Below, piece after piece: positions 33,869 to 44,558 of a stretch of 63,428 nucleotides of DNA. The notes under the pieces are model-generated. The model saw only the letters and a list, made by a program, of their open reading frames with translations, was not told the DNA's origin and did no database searches. This stretch comes from an uncultured Bellilinea sp. Its GTDB lineage: Bacteria; Chloroflexota; Anaerolineae; Anaerolineales; Anaerolineaceae. Position 1 is the stretch's first letter; each line of letters starts with the position of its first letter. The stretch covers positions 1 through 63,428 of the forward strand of contig CALHYE010000019.1 of NCBI GenBank assembly GCA_938040735.1, written 5' to 3'. Position numbers and translations under genes: made by a program.

Positions 33869-36800
33869 ATGTTTTAGAAGCTTTACGTTCGCTTAATGCG
33901 TATCAAAATTTGCTGCAAAGGCTGCGGAATGGCGACACCTTAGCCGGCTTGGGCTTGATGCGGGCGGCGCGCCTGCCTTTGCTGGCGGCTCTGTGGGAGG
34001 ATCTGAAGGTGCCCATCTTGTGGGTTACCGATCGTACCGACCGCGCGCTTGCCATGATGGATGAGCTGTCCTTCTGGATGGATCGAAAGACTTTGCAAAT
34101 TTACCCGGAACCCAATCCGCTTTTCTACGAACAGGCGGCATGGGGAACGGTAACCCGCCGCGACCGTTTAAATAGTTTGACTTCCCTGGCGGTTTATCAC
34201 TTTCTGGGTTCCCCTCGCCCTTCTCATCCGCCGGTTGTGATTGCTCCGCTGCGGGCGGTCATGACACGCACTCTGCCGCGCCGTGATTTTCTAAAATCAT
34301 GCAAGGTGATTAAGCTCGGTCAAAGTATTTCTCCGGAAATTTTACAACGGCAATGGATGGAAATTGGCTACCAGCCGGCCGACACTGTGGTGGAACCGGG
34401 GCAGTTCGCACAGCGCGGCGGCATTCTCGATATTTGGGCGCCGGCTGAAAACTTGCCGGTGCGGATGGAGTTTTTCGGAAATGAACTGGATACGCTGCGC
34501 CGTTTTGATCCTGCCACCCAGCGCACGGTTGAAAAAATCGAACGCCTGCTGATCACGCCGGCGCGAGAGGCGCTGCCGGGGTATGCGGATCAGCTAGATC
34601 TTGCCGATGGACAAGCTCTGGACGAATTTTATCTGCCTCTGGTTCATCCTTCCCCGGCCAGTATCCTGGATTATTTGCCGGCCCAGTCGTTGGTGATTGT
34701 GGATGATTTGCTGTTCTTGGGGTCGGTGGCCAACGAAATTGAGGAGCAAGCCGTCAAACTACGCCGCGAAAGTATTCAGGAAGGAGTGCTGCCGGAGAAT
34801 TTCCCCATTCCTTATCTCACATGGGGTGAGATTGTGGATGAGCTCAACTCACTGCGCTGGCTGGATTTTGGCCAGAGCAGCGGAGAAGAGCCTTCGCCGC
34901 TGGCAGAATGTTTTCAACCCGGGCCGCGTTATGGCGGCAGATTAAAACCGTTTTTTGAATATCTCAAAGACCTTTGCAATTTGAATCAGCCGGCGGTGAT
35001 TGTTTCACGGCAGGTATCCCGTCTCAAAGCCTTATGGCGGGAACAAGGGTGTGAACCTGATCAGCCCGAATTCAGAGAAGGTTCACTCAGTGAGGGCTGG
35101 ACGCTGATCCTTTCCCCAGAAAGGCGTTTCCATTTACTGACGGACAGTGAAATTTTTGGATGGGAGCGGCCTCAACCGCGCATACGCGCCAGACCGGTTG
35201 CCGAAGCCCCCGAAGCGTCTTATGCTGATTTCAAACCCGGTTCATGGGTTGTCCATGTGGATTATGGGATTGGCAGGTTCATCGGATTGGTGCAGCGAGT
35301 GCTGGATGGAGTTGAGCGTGAATTCCTGTGTGTGGAATATGCCGATGGTGACCAGTTGTTTGTCCCTGTGCATCAGGCTGACCGCCTCAACCGTTATATC
35401 GGCACGAGCGGTGAAGCGCCAAGCCCCACCCGGCTTGGCGGGAACGAATGGCAGAATACCCGCCAACGGGTGCGCGAGGCAGTTTTGGAGATCGCCCAAG
35501 ATTTGCTTGATCTTTACTCGCGCCGACAGGTGGCGCAGGGTTTTGCTTTCAGTCCCGATACGCCGTGGCAACAGGATTTGGAGGCTTCTTTCCCGTATGT
35601 CGAAACGGAAGATCAATTAAAAGCGATCGCAGAGGTCAAGCGTGATATGGAACTTGCCCGGCCGATGGATCGGCTGTTGTGCGGGGATGTCGGTTACGGT
35701 AAGACCGAAGTGGCTCTACGGGCAGCCTTCAAAGCCGTAATGGACGGTAAACAGGTAGCCATGCTGGTGCCGACAACGGTGTTGGCGCAGCAACACTACG
35801 AAACATTCCGCCAGCGTCTGGCGGCCTTTCCGGTGGAAGTGGAAATGCTCTCGCGATTTCGTTCCCCGCGCGAACAGGATGAAATTATCCTGCGTACTGC
35901 CCTGGGGGAAGTGGATATCCTGATTGGCACCCACCGCTTGCTTCAACCGGATGTGACCTTCAAAGACCTCGGTTTGTTGATTATTGACGAAGAACAGCGA
36001 TTTGGAGTAACCCACAAAGAACACTTCAAGAAGATGCGCACCGAAGTGGATGTGCTGACCCTCACGGCTACTCCCATACCCAGAACGCTGTACATGGCGC
36101 TGACTGGCGTTCGTGACATTTCGGTCATCAACACTCCGCCGGCGGAACGTTTGCCGATCATCACTCACATTGGCCCCTATTCGCCCCGTCTGGTGCGGCA
36201 GGCAATTGTGCGAGAACTGGAACGCGGCGGACAGGTCTTTTTTGTGCATAACCGGGTACAGACTATTCGCGCCATGGAACGGCATTTGCAGAAACTGGTG
36301 CCGGAAGCGCGGATTGGGGTGGCTCACGGCCAGATGAATGAGGCTGAATTGGCGCAGGTGATGCATGATTTCACCCGCGGCAAAATTGATGTGCTGCTAT
36401 GTACCTCGATTATCGAATCGGGTTTGGATATCCCCAATGCGAACACCCTGATTGTCGATCGAGGCGATACCTTTGGGCTGGCTCAACTGTACCAGCTGCG
36501 CGGGCGGGTTGGGCGAGGGGCTCAGCGCGCGTATGCGTACTTTTTCCGCCACCGGCGCAAACCGCCCACGCCGGAAGGTCAGGAACGATTGGAGGTAATT
36601 GCAGAGAATACCCAACTGGGGGCCGGTTATTCGATTGCCATGCGGGATTTGGAAATGCGCGGAGCCGGTGAGTTGCTGGGAACGCGTCAGCACGGGTATA
36701 TTGCCAGTGTGGGTTTTCACCTGTACACCCGCTTGCTGGCACAGGCGGTGCGGCAGTTGAAACAGGTGAGCGGTTTGGAAATGCCTCCATTGGCAGTAGA

Positions 36801-37290
36801 TGAGATGCGCGAACTAAGCATGGCGATAGCGGTTGAATTACCGCTGCCGAGTGGTATTCCCTCGTCGTATGTGCCGGATCAGCAGGTGCGGCTGAACCTT
36901 TACCGCCGCATTGCGGATATCAAAGACCTTGCCGAACTGGATGCGCTGGTTCTGGAATTTGAAGACCGATTCGGCGCTTTGCCGGAAATGGTGCGCAATT
37001 TGTTTTATCAGATGAAGGTCAAACTGATGGCGCAGGAAGCCGGTTTGGTTTCGGTGGCTGTGGAAAATGATCAGGTGGTCTTCCGCTTTCCATCACTGCC
37101 GGAGAATGTGGAAACGCGCAATCTGCCGCCAATTGGTGCGACCGTGCGCGCCGGAAAAAATGCCTACCGAATGCCCTTTAACGGAGAGGATCCGGAATGG
37201 CAGCGGGCTGTTCTTGAAACGATCGCCGCAATTCAGGCCGTGCTGCGCGAGGGCAGAACAGAAGAAAATGGCGTAAAGGAACAGATCTAG
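33865..37290 (+). CDS. mfd: Transcription-repair coupling factor
   Basis: A 1141-residue translocase that removes RNA polymerase stalled at lesions and recruits UvrA. Domains in order: UvrB-homology region (about 1-350), RNA-polymerase-interacting CarD-like domain (KPGSWVVHVDYGIGRFIGL, about 460-520), superfamily 2 motor with Walker A GDVGYGKTE (about 607) and DEEQ box (about 706), motif VI LYQLRGRVGR, and the C-terminal TRCF domain. ATGA-coupled to pth and followed by uvrB 75 nt later, giving a nucleotide-excision-repair pair. Confidence 0.97.
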   Translation: MNVLEALRSLNAYQNLLQRLRNGDTLAGLGLMRAARLPLLAALWEDLKVPILWVTDRTDRALAMMDELSFWMDRKTLQIYPEPNPLFYEQAAWGTVTRRDRLNSLTSLAVYHFLGSPRPSHPPVVIAPLRAVMTRTLPRRDFLKSCKVIKLGQSISPEILQRQWMEIGYQPADTVVEPGQFAQRGGILDIWAPAENLPVRMEFFGNELDTLRRFDPATQRTVEKIERLLITPAREALPGYADQLDLADGQALDEFYLPLVHPSPASILDYLPAQSLVIVDDLLFLGSVANEIEEQAVKLRRESIQEGVLPENFPIPYLTWGEIVDELNSLRWLDFGQSSGEEPSPLAECFQPGPRYGGRLKPFFEYLKDLCNLNQPAVIVSRQVSRLKALWREQGCEPDQPEFREGSLSEGWTLILSPERRFHLLTDSEIFGWERPQPRIRARPVAEAPEASYADFKPGSWVVHVDYGIGRFIGLVQRVLDGVEREFLCVEYADGDQLFVPVHQADRLNRYIGTSGEAPSPTRLGGNEWQNTRQRVREAVLEIAQDLLDLYSRRQVAQGFAFSPDTPWQQDLEASFPYVETEDQLKAIAEVKRDMELARPMDRLLCGDVGYGKTEVALRAAFKAVMDGKQVAMLVPTTVLAQQHYETFRQRLAAFPVEVEMLSRFRSPREQDEIILRTALGEVDILIGTHRLLQPDVTFKDLGLLIIDEEQRFGVTHKEHFKKMRTEVDVLTLTATPIPRTLYMALTGVRDISVINTPPAERLPIITHIGPYSPRLVRQAIVRELERGGQVFFVHNRVQTIRAMERHLQKLVPEARIGVAHGQMNEAELAQVMHDFTRGKIDVLLCTSIIESGLDIPNANTLIVDRGDTFGLAQLYQLRGRVGRGAQRAYAYFFRHRRKPPTPEGQERLEVIAENTQLGAGYSIAMRDLEMRGAGELLGTRQHGYIASVGFHLYTRLLAQAVRQLKQVSGLEMPPLAVDEMRELSMAIAVELPLPSGIPSSYVPDQQVRLNLYRRIADIKDLAELDALVLEFEDRFGALPEMVRNLFYQMKVKLMAQEAGLVSVAVENDQVVFRFPSLPENVETRNLPPIGATVRAGKNAYRMPFNGEDPEWQRAVLETIAAIQAVLREGRTEENGVKEQI

Positions 37291-37365
37291 AAATTATGTT
37301 CCTTTTATTAAAGCATGTTACAATCGAATTATTGAGCGGTTTGCTGAAGCAGAGAGGATCGTGTT

Positions 37366-39414
37366 ATGGAGTTCAAACTGCAAGCGCCTTATATTCCCAC
37401 CGGCGATCAGCCAGAAGCCATCCGTCAACTGGTTGAAGGCGTCCGAAAGGGCTATCGCCATCAGGTCCTGTTGGGCGCAACCGGTACGGGTAAAACCTTT
37501 TCGATGGCGAATGTGATTCAAGAACTACAAATGCCGGCGCTGGTGATGGCCCACAACAAAACCCTGGCGGCTCAGTTATACGCTGAATTTAAGGAATTTT
37601 TTCCCGAAAACGCCGTTGAGTACTTTGTCAGTTATTACGACTATTATCAGCCTGAGGCTTATGTTCCTCAACATGATTTATATATTGAAAAAGAAACCGA
37701 AATCAACGAGGAAATCGAACGACTGCGACTGGCAGCCACCACCGCCCTAATGACTCGCCGGGATGTGATCATTGTGGCTTCGGTTTCCTGCATTTATGGT
37801 TTGGGCAGTCCGGAAGAGTTTGGGAAGGGGCAGATTCAACTGGAAGTGGGAAAAATCTACCGTCGAAATGCGTTGCTGCGCCAGTTGGTTGAGATTCAGT
37901 ATCAGCGCAATGATCTGGAATTGCGCGGCGGGACTTTTCGGGTGAGGGGGGATACGCTGGAGGTCTTTCCGGCTTACGAGGATCGCAAGGTGATTCGAAT
38001 CGCTTTCTTTGGGGATGAGGTGGAGCGAATTCAGGTGGTAAATTCCCTCACCGGTGAACTGCTTTCTCAACCCGATTCGATGGTCATCTTTCCAGCCAAG
38101 CATTACATCACCGGCGAGGAACGGTTGAAAATTGCCATCCAGAATATCGAAGCCGAGTTAGAAGAACGCCTGGCGTACTTCCGGCAAAATAATCAGTTTC
38201 TGGAAGCGCAGCGGTTGGAACAACGAACGCGATATGATCTTGAAATGCTGCGTGAAGCGGGTTACTGTTCCGGCATTGAAAATTACTCGCGTCATCTCGA
38301 TCAGCGCCCGCCGGGTTCACCGCCGTGGACGCTGATTGACTACCTGCCCAGCGAATATCTCTTGATTATTGACGAATCGCACATGACCATCCCCCAAATT
38401 CGCGGAATGTACAACGGAGACCGTTCGCGCAAAGCAACCCTGGTGGAGTTCGGTTTCCGTTTGCCCTCGGCGCTGGATAACCGTCCGCTTAAGTTTGATG
38501 AGTTTGAAGAACACATGGGCTACACCATCTATACCTCGGCTACACCCGGACCTTATGAAATGGCGCGCGCCGAACAGGTGGTGGAGCAGATCATTCGTCC
38601 AACCGGACTGGTGGATCCGGAAGTGGAAGTGCGCCCGACGCGCGGACAGGTGGATGATCTGGTCAAGGAAATCCGCCTGCGGGTTGAGGTTGGAGAACGG
38701 GTGCTGGTGACTACCCTGACCAAGCGCATGGCGGAAGACCTGTCCGATTATTTGATGGAGATGGGCATTAAAGTCCATTATCTGCACTCTGAGGTTGAAA
38801 CGCTGGAGCGGGTCGGCATTTTGCGGGATTTGCGGCGAGGCGTTTTTGATGTGGTGGTCGGCATTAATTTGCTGCGCGAAGGTCTGGACTTGCCGGAAGT
38901 TTCGCTCGTGGCGATTCTGGATGCGGACAAAGAAGGCTTTTTGCGTTCTTCGACAGCGTTGATTCAAACGATTGGACGGGCTGCCCGGCATGTTAACGGT
39001 CGGGTGATTATGTATGCCGATACCATCACCGACTCGATGAAAACGGCGATTGATGAGACCAACCGCCGCCGCGCAAAACAGATGGCTTATAATCAAGCCC
39101 ATGGCATTGAGCCGGTCGGAATTGTCAAAGCCATTCACGATATTACCGAGCGGATTTCAGCCGGGGCGGGGATTGCCGAAAGACGGGCGGAATATCGGAC
39201 AGGCGAAAAGGGCGGATTCTTGCCGATGCCTGCCAATGAATTGAGGCGACTGATCAATGAAATGGAAAAACAAATGAAGCAGGCTGCTAAAGATTTGGAA
39301 TTTGAAAAAGCAGCGGGGTTGCGCGATCAAATCTTCGAACTGCGGACTTTGCTGGCAGAGGAAAGTAATCTGCCGCCGTGGAAGAAGGCGCGGTTACTTT
39401 CAGGCGAAGATTAG
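37366..39414 (+). CDS. uvrB: Excinuclease ABC subunit B
   Basis: A 682-residue damage-verification helicase. Walker [10 protein letters not shown] near residue 37; beta-hairpin [12 protein letters not shown] that clamps the strand; YEDRK and GDEVERI in domain 2; DEAD-like DESHMT; motif [11 protein letters not shown]; and a C-terminal UVR coiled coil ([21 protein letters not shown]) that contacts UvrC. AGAGGAT precedes ATG 37366. TACAAT at 37319-37324 could be a -10 for its own promoter. Confidence 0.97.
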   Translation: MEFKLQAPYIPTGDQPEAIRQLVEGVRKGYRHQVLLGATGTGKTFSMANVIQELQMPALVMAHNKTLAAQLYAEFKEFFPENAVEYFVSYYDYYQPEAYVPQHDLYIEKETEINEEIERLRLAATTALMTRRDVIIVASVSCIYGLGSPEEFGKGQIQLEVGKIYRRNALLRQLVEIQYQRNDLELRGGTFRVRGDTLEVFPAYEDRKVIRIAFFGDEVERIQVVNSLTGELLSQPDSMVIFPAKHYITGEERLKIAIQNIEAELEERLAYFRQNNQFLEAQRLEQRTRYDLEMLREAGYCSGIENYSRHLDQRPPGSPPWTLIDYLPSEYLLIIDESHMTIPQIRGMYNGDRSRKATLVEFGFRLPSALDNRPLKFDEFEEHMGYTIYTSATPGPYEMARAEQVVEQIIRPTGLVDPEVEVRPTRGQVDDLVKEIRLRVEVGERVLVTTLTKRMAEDLSDYLMEMGIKVHYLHSEVETLERVGILRDLRRGVFDVVVGINLLREGLDLPEVSLVAILDADKEGFLRSSTALIQTIGRAARHVNGRVIMYADTITDSMKTAIDETNRRRAKQMAYNQAHGIEPVGIVKAIHDITERISAGAGIAERRAEYRTGEKGGFLPMPANELRRLINEMEKQMKQAAKDLEFEKAAGLRDQIFELRTLLAEESNLPPWKKARLLSGED

Positions 39415-39506
39415 CGTTGGCTTAATTTTTGCGCTGGCGCAATCTCATTGAAAAAAACTCCGTTATACTGCGGATCTGTCTAATCCCGCAGGATTTGAGA
39501 GCCGCC

Positions 39507-40367
39507 ATGAGTGTACAAGCCAATACTGGACTGAAAAGTGTTCTCTTCCAAAGGCATATTGCCGTTCCAATCGAACATGGTTCATGGGTGTTTTTGCTTG
39601 GCCCGATGATGGTTGGCGTGGTCGTATCAGGCGTTTTAAACAGCGCTCAAGGCTGGGTGATACTGGCAGCGCTGGCGGGATTCTTCTTTCGCCAGCCGCT
39701 TACGATTTGGGTCAAGGTGATGAGCCGCAGGCGGCCGTCCAAAGAGCGGCTGCCGGCATTTTTCTGGATGGCGGTATACGGCTTGATCGGTCTGATCGGA
39801 GTGGCCGGTATGCTCAGCCAGGGGCTGGGTTATCTGGTGGTGCTGGCTTTACCGGCGCTGCCGGTTTTGCTGTGGCACTTGTGGTTGGTCAGCCGCCGCG
39901 AAGAACGACGGAAGCCAATTGTGGAAATTGCCGGCAGCGGGGTTTTAGGCTTATCAGCCTCGGCCGTCTATTGGGCAGGGATCGGGGAGGTCAATTGGAT
40001 CGGTTGGGCGCTCTGGCTGCTGTTGTGGCTGCAGGCGATTGGTTCGATAGTATACGCCTATCTGCGCCTCAATCAGCGGGATTGGAAGAATATGCCTGCA
40101 ATGGCGGATAAGGTTCGGGCTGCCTTTGTTCCCTTACTGGTTTGCTTTGGCAGTTTCGTTTTGGTTGGGTTGCTTTCGTATGAGGGTGTGTTACCGTCTC
40201 TGTTGCCGCTGGCTTATTTGATTCAATTCGCCGAGGCAGTTTGGGGCGCGTTAAATCCGGCCATGGGTGTAAAACCGGTTGTCATTGGTATACGACAATT
40301 GATTGTCAGCGCTCTGTTCATGGTTGCCTTTGCGTTGCTGTGGATACATCCAACCTTTGGGCTATAG
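39507..40367 (+). CDS. YwiC-like integral membrane protein
   Basis: A 286-residue protein with about eight hydrophobic helices. The family marker is the N-terminal HIAVPIEHGSWVFLLGP, which I associate with YwiC-like proteins of unknown function; the arrangement (HGSW, charged first loop SRRRPSKERL, repeated pairs of helices) recalls UbiA-type prenyltransferases, but DxxxD motifs are not obvious. ATG 39507 is used instead of the upstream open frame because it gives the family-typical start. It meets the next gene tail to tail with 5 nt between. Confidence 0.75.
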   Translation: MSVQANTGLKSVLFQRHIAVPIEHGSWVFLLGPMMVGVVVSGVLNSAQGWVILAALAGFFFRQPLTIWVKVMSRRRPSKERLPAFFWMAVYGLIGLIGVAGMLSQGLGYLVVLALPALPVLLWHLWLVSRREERRKPIVEIAGSGVLGLSASAVYWAGIGEVNWIGWALWLLLWLQAIGSIVYAYLRLNQRDWKNMPAMADKVRAAFVPLLVCFGSFVLVGLLSYEGVLPSLLPLAYLIQFAEAVWGALNPAMGVKPVVIGIRQLIVSALFMVAFALLWIHPTFGL

Positions 40368-40372
40368 CAGGC

Positions 40373-42538
40373 TCAGGATGTTTGAGCATAATTGGGCAAG
40401 TCGCCATATACCAAGGCACGGTTGCGTCCCGATTTTTTTACGTGGTAGAGAGCATGATCGGCATGGCGCAGCAGGTTCGTAAGATCATAACCGGAGACCG
40501 CATTCGTTGATACTCCCATACTGATGGTGATGAAAAGCAGCTCATTCCCGATGTTGATCGGTTCAAGACTGATGGATTGACGCAGTCTTTCCAAAATTGG
40601 TTTGATATGATCATCAGAGATGCCGGATAACAGTAAAACGAATTCATCCCCGCCATAGCGTCCAAGCACATCCGAAGCCCTCAGTCGGTTAGCGATGCGC
40701 TTTGCAATATTACTTAAGATGAGATCCCCAATGGAGTGCCCGTAGGAATCATTAAAGTCTTTGAAGTTATCCAAATCAAAGACCACCACTGCAACGGGTA
40801 GATTTAATCGCCGGTTCTGTTCGATTACCTCGTTGCATTTCTGGAATAAACCACGCCGGTTGTAAATACCGGTTAACGGATCGGTTACGGATAAGTTTTG
40901 CACTTCTTCATAGAGACGGGCATTTTGCACTGCTAAAGCGGCCTGATCGGCAAAGGCTTGCAAACGAAAGATGACTTCCTCGTTGAAAAATTCCAGCGTA
41001 GGACTGTCTAAATTCAGGAATCCGATCACCTGTCCGCGGCTGAGCAGCGGCATTCCGGCATAGGACTTGATCCATTTCATGGTCGCATTGCTGCGCCAGA
41101 GAGAGGATTTTTCGGTATTCGGGATTACCAGCGGCATGTTGCTTTCAAGCATTTTTTGAAGGGTTGGAAATTCCTCTAATTTGAAGCGCAAACCTTCCAG
41201 AAATTCGCCCGTCTGACTGGATAGATAACCCCGATGGAAAAGCACCTCAACCCATTCGCCATCCAATAGCATGATATTGGCCGACTCATGGGGGACAACC
41301 TTGCCGACGTTGAGCAGAATGCGCTCGAGCACCTCGCGGAAGTTGAGGGTGCTGTTCAAGGCGGATGCCGTATCCCGTAAAGCGTCTGAAAGGGCGCGGA
41401 GTTGGCGTTCGGTTTCTTCTGCCCACTTGCGTTCGGTAATATCAAATGCAATGACCACGAACCCCAAAATTTGGTTTTGTTCATGGATGGGGGTCACCGT
41501 ACAGTAAGCGGTGAAGTCAGCCCCATTTTTTCTCTTGAGGGTGATTTCGCCGCTCCATAGATCGCCGCGCCTGACGGTAGCGCGGATCTGTTCAATAGCC
41601 GGTATGGAAGAGATCGGAATGAGGGTTTCGAGAATCGGCTTTCCAATGAGGTTTTCGACTGGGTGGCCGAATAACTGTTCGCAATGCTGGTTGGCATACA
41701 TGACATTGCCGGACTGATCAACTGCAATGGCAGCTTGACCGATGTGATCCAACAGGTCGGCCTGAAAGCGGATTTGTTTCTCGCGTTCTTTTTGGATGGT
41801 AATATCTCGGTAACTGGCAATTGCGCCGACAAAACCCTCTCCTTCTTCCATCAGAGGGATGGCCGTCACCGACAACCAGCGCACCTTTCCTTCCGAATCA
41901 ATCAACCCCTGTTCAAAATCCTTCACCACTCGTTTTTCGTTCAAGGCAATGGACAAGGGAATTTGTTCAGGGCGCAGAGGGGTGAGAATGTGATCTACCT
42001 GTAACCAGCGGCAGTTCTCGCAGGAAGAATAGAGCAATTGGTCGTGATGATGATCGAACATCTCTTGAGCAGCCCGGTTTGAGAAAATCACTTCGCCGGC
42101 GTGGTTGACCATCACAATCCCTTCCGATAAAGTCTGTAAAATGGTTTCCATTCGTTCTTGTACCTTTTGTAACGCCTGCTTTGCTCTTACCTGTTCTGTG
42201 ACGACTTGAAAATAAACCGAAATGCCATTGGATTGGGGGTACACCCTGACCTGATACCAGTTTTCATAAGGCGGTTGATTGAAATAGGTTTCAAAGGTCA
42301 GCGGTTGTTGGGATTGGATCGCAAATGTGTATTTTTCTTCGAAAATTGAACCCCTCGCTTCCGGAAAAACTTCAAACAAGGGTTTGCCGAGGACTTCTTG
42401 ACGGTTGCGGTGGAGCATTCTTTCAGCAGCCTGGTTGAAGTACATAATGACGAGGCGCTCGTCCAGCGAGAAAAAGGCATCGCTGATGCTTTCTAAAATT
42501 TTTTGAGGTTGTTCCGCAAATTCAACTGGCAGGGACAT
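40373..42538 (-). CDS. Multi-PAS, GAF, GGDEF diguanylate cyclase
   Basis: A 721-residue soluble sensor. Three PAS domains (roughly 10-110, 125-250 and 265-380; for example SISDAFFSLDERLVIMYFNQAAERML and GQAAIAVDQSGNVMYANQHCEQLF), a GAF domain (about 395-545) and a GGDEF domain with RYGGDEFVLLL and inhibitory RASD site five residues before it. It should make c-di-GMP in response to several unknown small-molecule or redox inputs. A Cys cluster in PAS 2 (SSCENCRWLQ) could bind a ligand or metal. No membrane segments. Divergent from the CAP-domain gene. Confidence 0.9.
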   Translation of the reverse strand: MSLPVEFAEQPQKILESISDAFFSLDERLVIMYFNQAAERMLHRNRQEVLGKPLFEVFPEARGSIFEEKYTFAIQSQQPLTFETYFNQPPYENWYQVRVYPQSNGISVYFQVVTEQVRAKQALQKVQERMETILQTLSEGIVMVNHAGEVIFSNRAAQEMFDHHHDQLLYSSCENCRWLQVDHILTPLRPEQIPLSIALNEKRVVKDFEQGLIDSEGKVRWLSVTAIPLMEEGEGFVGAIASYRDITIQKEREKQIRFQADLLDHIGQAAIAVDQSGNVMYANQHCEQLFGHPVENLIGKPILETLIPISSIPAIEQIRATVRRGDLWSGEITLKRKNGADFTAYCTVTPIHEQNQILGFVVIAFDITERKWAEETERQLRALSDALRDTASALNSTLNFREVLERILLNVGKVVPHESANIMLLDGEWVEVLFHRGYLSSQTGEFLEGLRFKLEEFPTLQKMLESNMPLVIPNTEKSSLWRSNATMKWIKSYAGMPLLSRGQVIGFLNLDSPTLEFFNEEVIFRLQAFADQAALAVQNARLYEEVQNLSVTDPLTGIYNRRGLFQKCNEVIEQNRRLNLPVAVVVFDLDNFKDFNDSYGHSIGDLILSNIAKRIANRLRASDVLGRYGGDEFVLLLSGISDDHIKPILERLRQSISLEPINIGNELLFITISMGVSTNAVSGYDLTNLLRHADHALYHVKKSGRNRALVYGDLPNYAQTS

Positions 42539-42657
42539 CCTTCACCCTCTTTAGAACAAGCCATTCCAACAAATCCATCATTTTGTAAAACATAGTTTAT
42601 TGGAAATGTAAAGGATTTGCAAGGACTCGTTCAGCATTTTTCGGTTAAGATTGGATT

Positions 42658-43896
42658 ATGAAAAATGGGTCTGGATTGTTTGGTAACAAAGTAAACCCAA
42701 TTTTCCTGTTGGGCGTTACGTTTTTGATGCTGGTCAGTCTGCTCTCGCCGGCAGCCGTTAAGGCCGAGGACCGCTTGCCTCCGGCTCTCGATGAGGGCGT
42801 AACCCTTGAGGGAGAGGAAAATTCTATCCAATTTACCGGCTGCGACCGCCAAAATTTTGAGCCGGTCAATGGCGACTTTGAGCAGCGGGTTGTGGAGTTG
42901 GTTAATGAAGAGCGCAAAAAACAAGATCTTCCTCCGCTCAAGCGGATCATAGACCTCGATTATGCCGCCCGCTACCACGCCCGCGATATGGCGGAGGATC
43001 AGTATTTCAGTCACGATTCCTATGACGGCAGCCAAAAAATTTGTGGTTGGAGCACGCGGATTGGAAAATTCTACAGCAATTGGAATAGTTTAGCCGAGAA
43101 CATCGCTGCCGGTTATGCCACACCCGATGACGTGATGCGCGGTTGGATGAACTCTTCGGGGCATCGGGCTAACATCCTTAGCGCCAGTAACCGCGAAATT
43201 GGGGTGGGGTACTGGACGGGCGGGTATTACCGCCATTACTGGGTGCAGGATTTTGGGCGGCGCAGTTCCGTTTATCCGGTTGTGATTCAGAGGGAGTATG
43301 CCAAAACCAGTTCAGCGGATGTGGAATTGTATATTTACGGACAAGGCGTTTGGACGGAAATGCGCCTGCGTAACGATGATGGGGAGTGGACGGCCTGGCA
43401 GCCGTTTCAGCCGCAGATCAATTGGCGCTTGAACTGGATCAAGGGCATTCGGACGGTGACGGTGGAACTGCGCAACGGTTTGCAAACCACCCAAAGCTCA
43501 GACACAATTGAATTGACCACGGGTGAACCTCAATTCGATGTGCAGCCGGCTTCCTTAACCTTCTTCTATGAAGCCGGCACAGGACGCCTGATTCCGCTCT
43601 CCGCCTCGGTTTCAGTCCAAAATAGCGGAAATGATCAGGCGCTGAATTGGACGGCAGAAAACACCCATGGGGATTGGTTGTCGGTTTCGCCGCAGACAGG
43701 AAACACACCGGGCAATCTGGTTATCGCTCCTCTTAATAACCCGGGTCTTTTTGTTCAGAACGAGATTTTGAGCGGCAGTTTGACCATCCGCGCCAGCAGT
43801 AACGTTCCCGTAGCCGGTTCGCCAAAGCAGGTTGCGGTGCAGCTGCTTGTGGTTGAGCAGGTACGGCAGGTTTATTTGCCGATGGTGAGACGATAA
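42658..43896 (+). CDS. Secreted CAP/SCP-domain protein with C-terminal LPMVRR tail
   Basis: A 412-residue exported protein: signal peptide (FLLGVTFLMLVSLLSPAAVKA), CAP domain (about 70-205) with ELVNEERKKQ, YHARDMAEDQYFSH, SLAENIAAGY and SSGHRANIL, keeping the His and Glu residues of the CAP cavity; then two beta-rich regions, the second resembling a BACON-type domain (PASLTFFYEAGTG, NWTAENTHGDWLSVSPQTG). It ends VYLPMVRR. I recall similar YLPLV-R tails on many Chloroflexota surface proteins; whether it is a sorting signal is not established. Function unknown. Confidence 0.82.
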   Translation: MKNGSGLFGNKVNPIFLLGVTFLMLVSLLSPAAVKAEDRLPPALDEGVTLEGEENSIQFTGCDRQNFEPVNGDFEQRVVELVNEERKKQDLPPLKRIIDLDYAARYHARDMAEDQYFSHDSYDGSQKICGWSTRIGKFYSNWNSLAENIAAGYATPDDVMRGWMNSSGHRANILSASNREIGVGYWTGGYYRHYWVQDFGRRSSVYPVVIQREYAKTSSADVELYIYGQGVWTEMRLRNDDGEWTAWQPFQPQINWRLNWIKGIRTVTVELRNGLQTTQSSDTIELTTGEPQFDVQPASLTFFYEAGTGRLIPLSASVSVQNSGNDQALNWTAENTHGDWLSVSPQTGNTPGNLVIAPLNNPGLFVQNEILSGSLTIRASSNVPVAGSPKQVAVQLLVVEQVRQVYLPMVRR

Positions 43897-43902
43897 ACGG
43901 GG

Positions 43903-44556
43903 TCAGGTAAGCGGTGGTCTTGAAAGGGATTGCACTACCCGCAAAGCGGCTTTGACCTGAGCCTTAATTTGGTCAAACTGTCCGGCCGCAATCCACTGCC
44001 GTTTTGCCAGCCATGAACCGCCGACTGCCAGCACCCGTTGATGGCTGAGATAGGCTGCAAGGTTATCAGTTTGAATGCCGCCGGTGGGGATAAAACGGAC
44101 ATTCGGAAACGGATCGGAAACGGCTTTGATGGCGGCAATCCCGCCCATGGTTTCGGCAGGGAAAAATTTGAACACCTCGATGCCCAGCCGCAGCCCTTGC
44201 AGGATTTCGTTTGGAGTGACGGCGCCGGGCAGAAACGGGATTCCCTCGTGGAGCGCCCATTCGACAGCGTCCTGCGGCAAGCCGGGTGAAACCAGAAAAT
44301 CTGCACCGGCGCCGGCCGCCTGTTTAGCTTGTTCCAAAGTCAGGATGGTGCCGGCTGCTAACAAGATGCCGGGGTAGGTCTGACGGATGCGCTGGATGGC
44401 CGGGATGGCGACCGGCGTCCGCAGGGTGATTTCCACCAGCGGCAGACCGGCTTCGATCAAAGCGCCGGCCAACGCTTCGGCGCGGTTCAGATCATCCATT
44501 TCTACCACCGGAATGATGCCATAAGAAGCAATGGAGCGATAAATTTGATTGAACAT
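43903..44556 (-). CDS. eda: KDPG/KHG aldolase
   Basis: A 217-residue class I aldolase that splits 2-keto-3-deoxy-6-phosphogluconate (or 4-hydroxy-2-oxoglutarate) to pyruvate and an aldehyde. Catalytic features: Glu in LVEITLRT, and the Schiff-base Lys in VFKFFPAE. Family blocks GTILTLEQA and FLVSPGLP are also present. It is the last gene of the minus-strand arm of the catabolic locus, 2 nt after the phosphotriesterase-like gene. This suggests that the pathway ends in a 2-keto-3-deoxy sugar acid. A 6-deoxy or other homologous substrate is possible. Confidence 0.92.
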   Translation of the reverse strand: MFNQIYRSIASYGIIPVVEMDDLNRAEALAGALIEAGLPLVEITLRTPVAIPAIQRIRQTYPGILLAAGTILTLEQAKQAAGAGADFLVSPGLPQDAVEWALHEGIPFLPGAVTPNEILQGLRLGIEVFKFFPAETMGGIAAIKAVSDPFPNVRFIPTGGIQTDNLAAYLSHQRVLAVGGSWLAKRQWIAAGQFDQIKAQVKAALRVVQSLSRPPLT

Positions 44557-44558
44557 GC

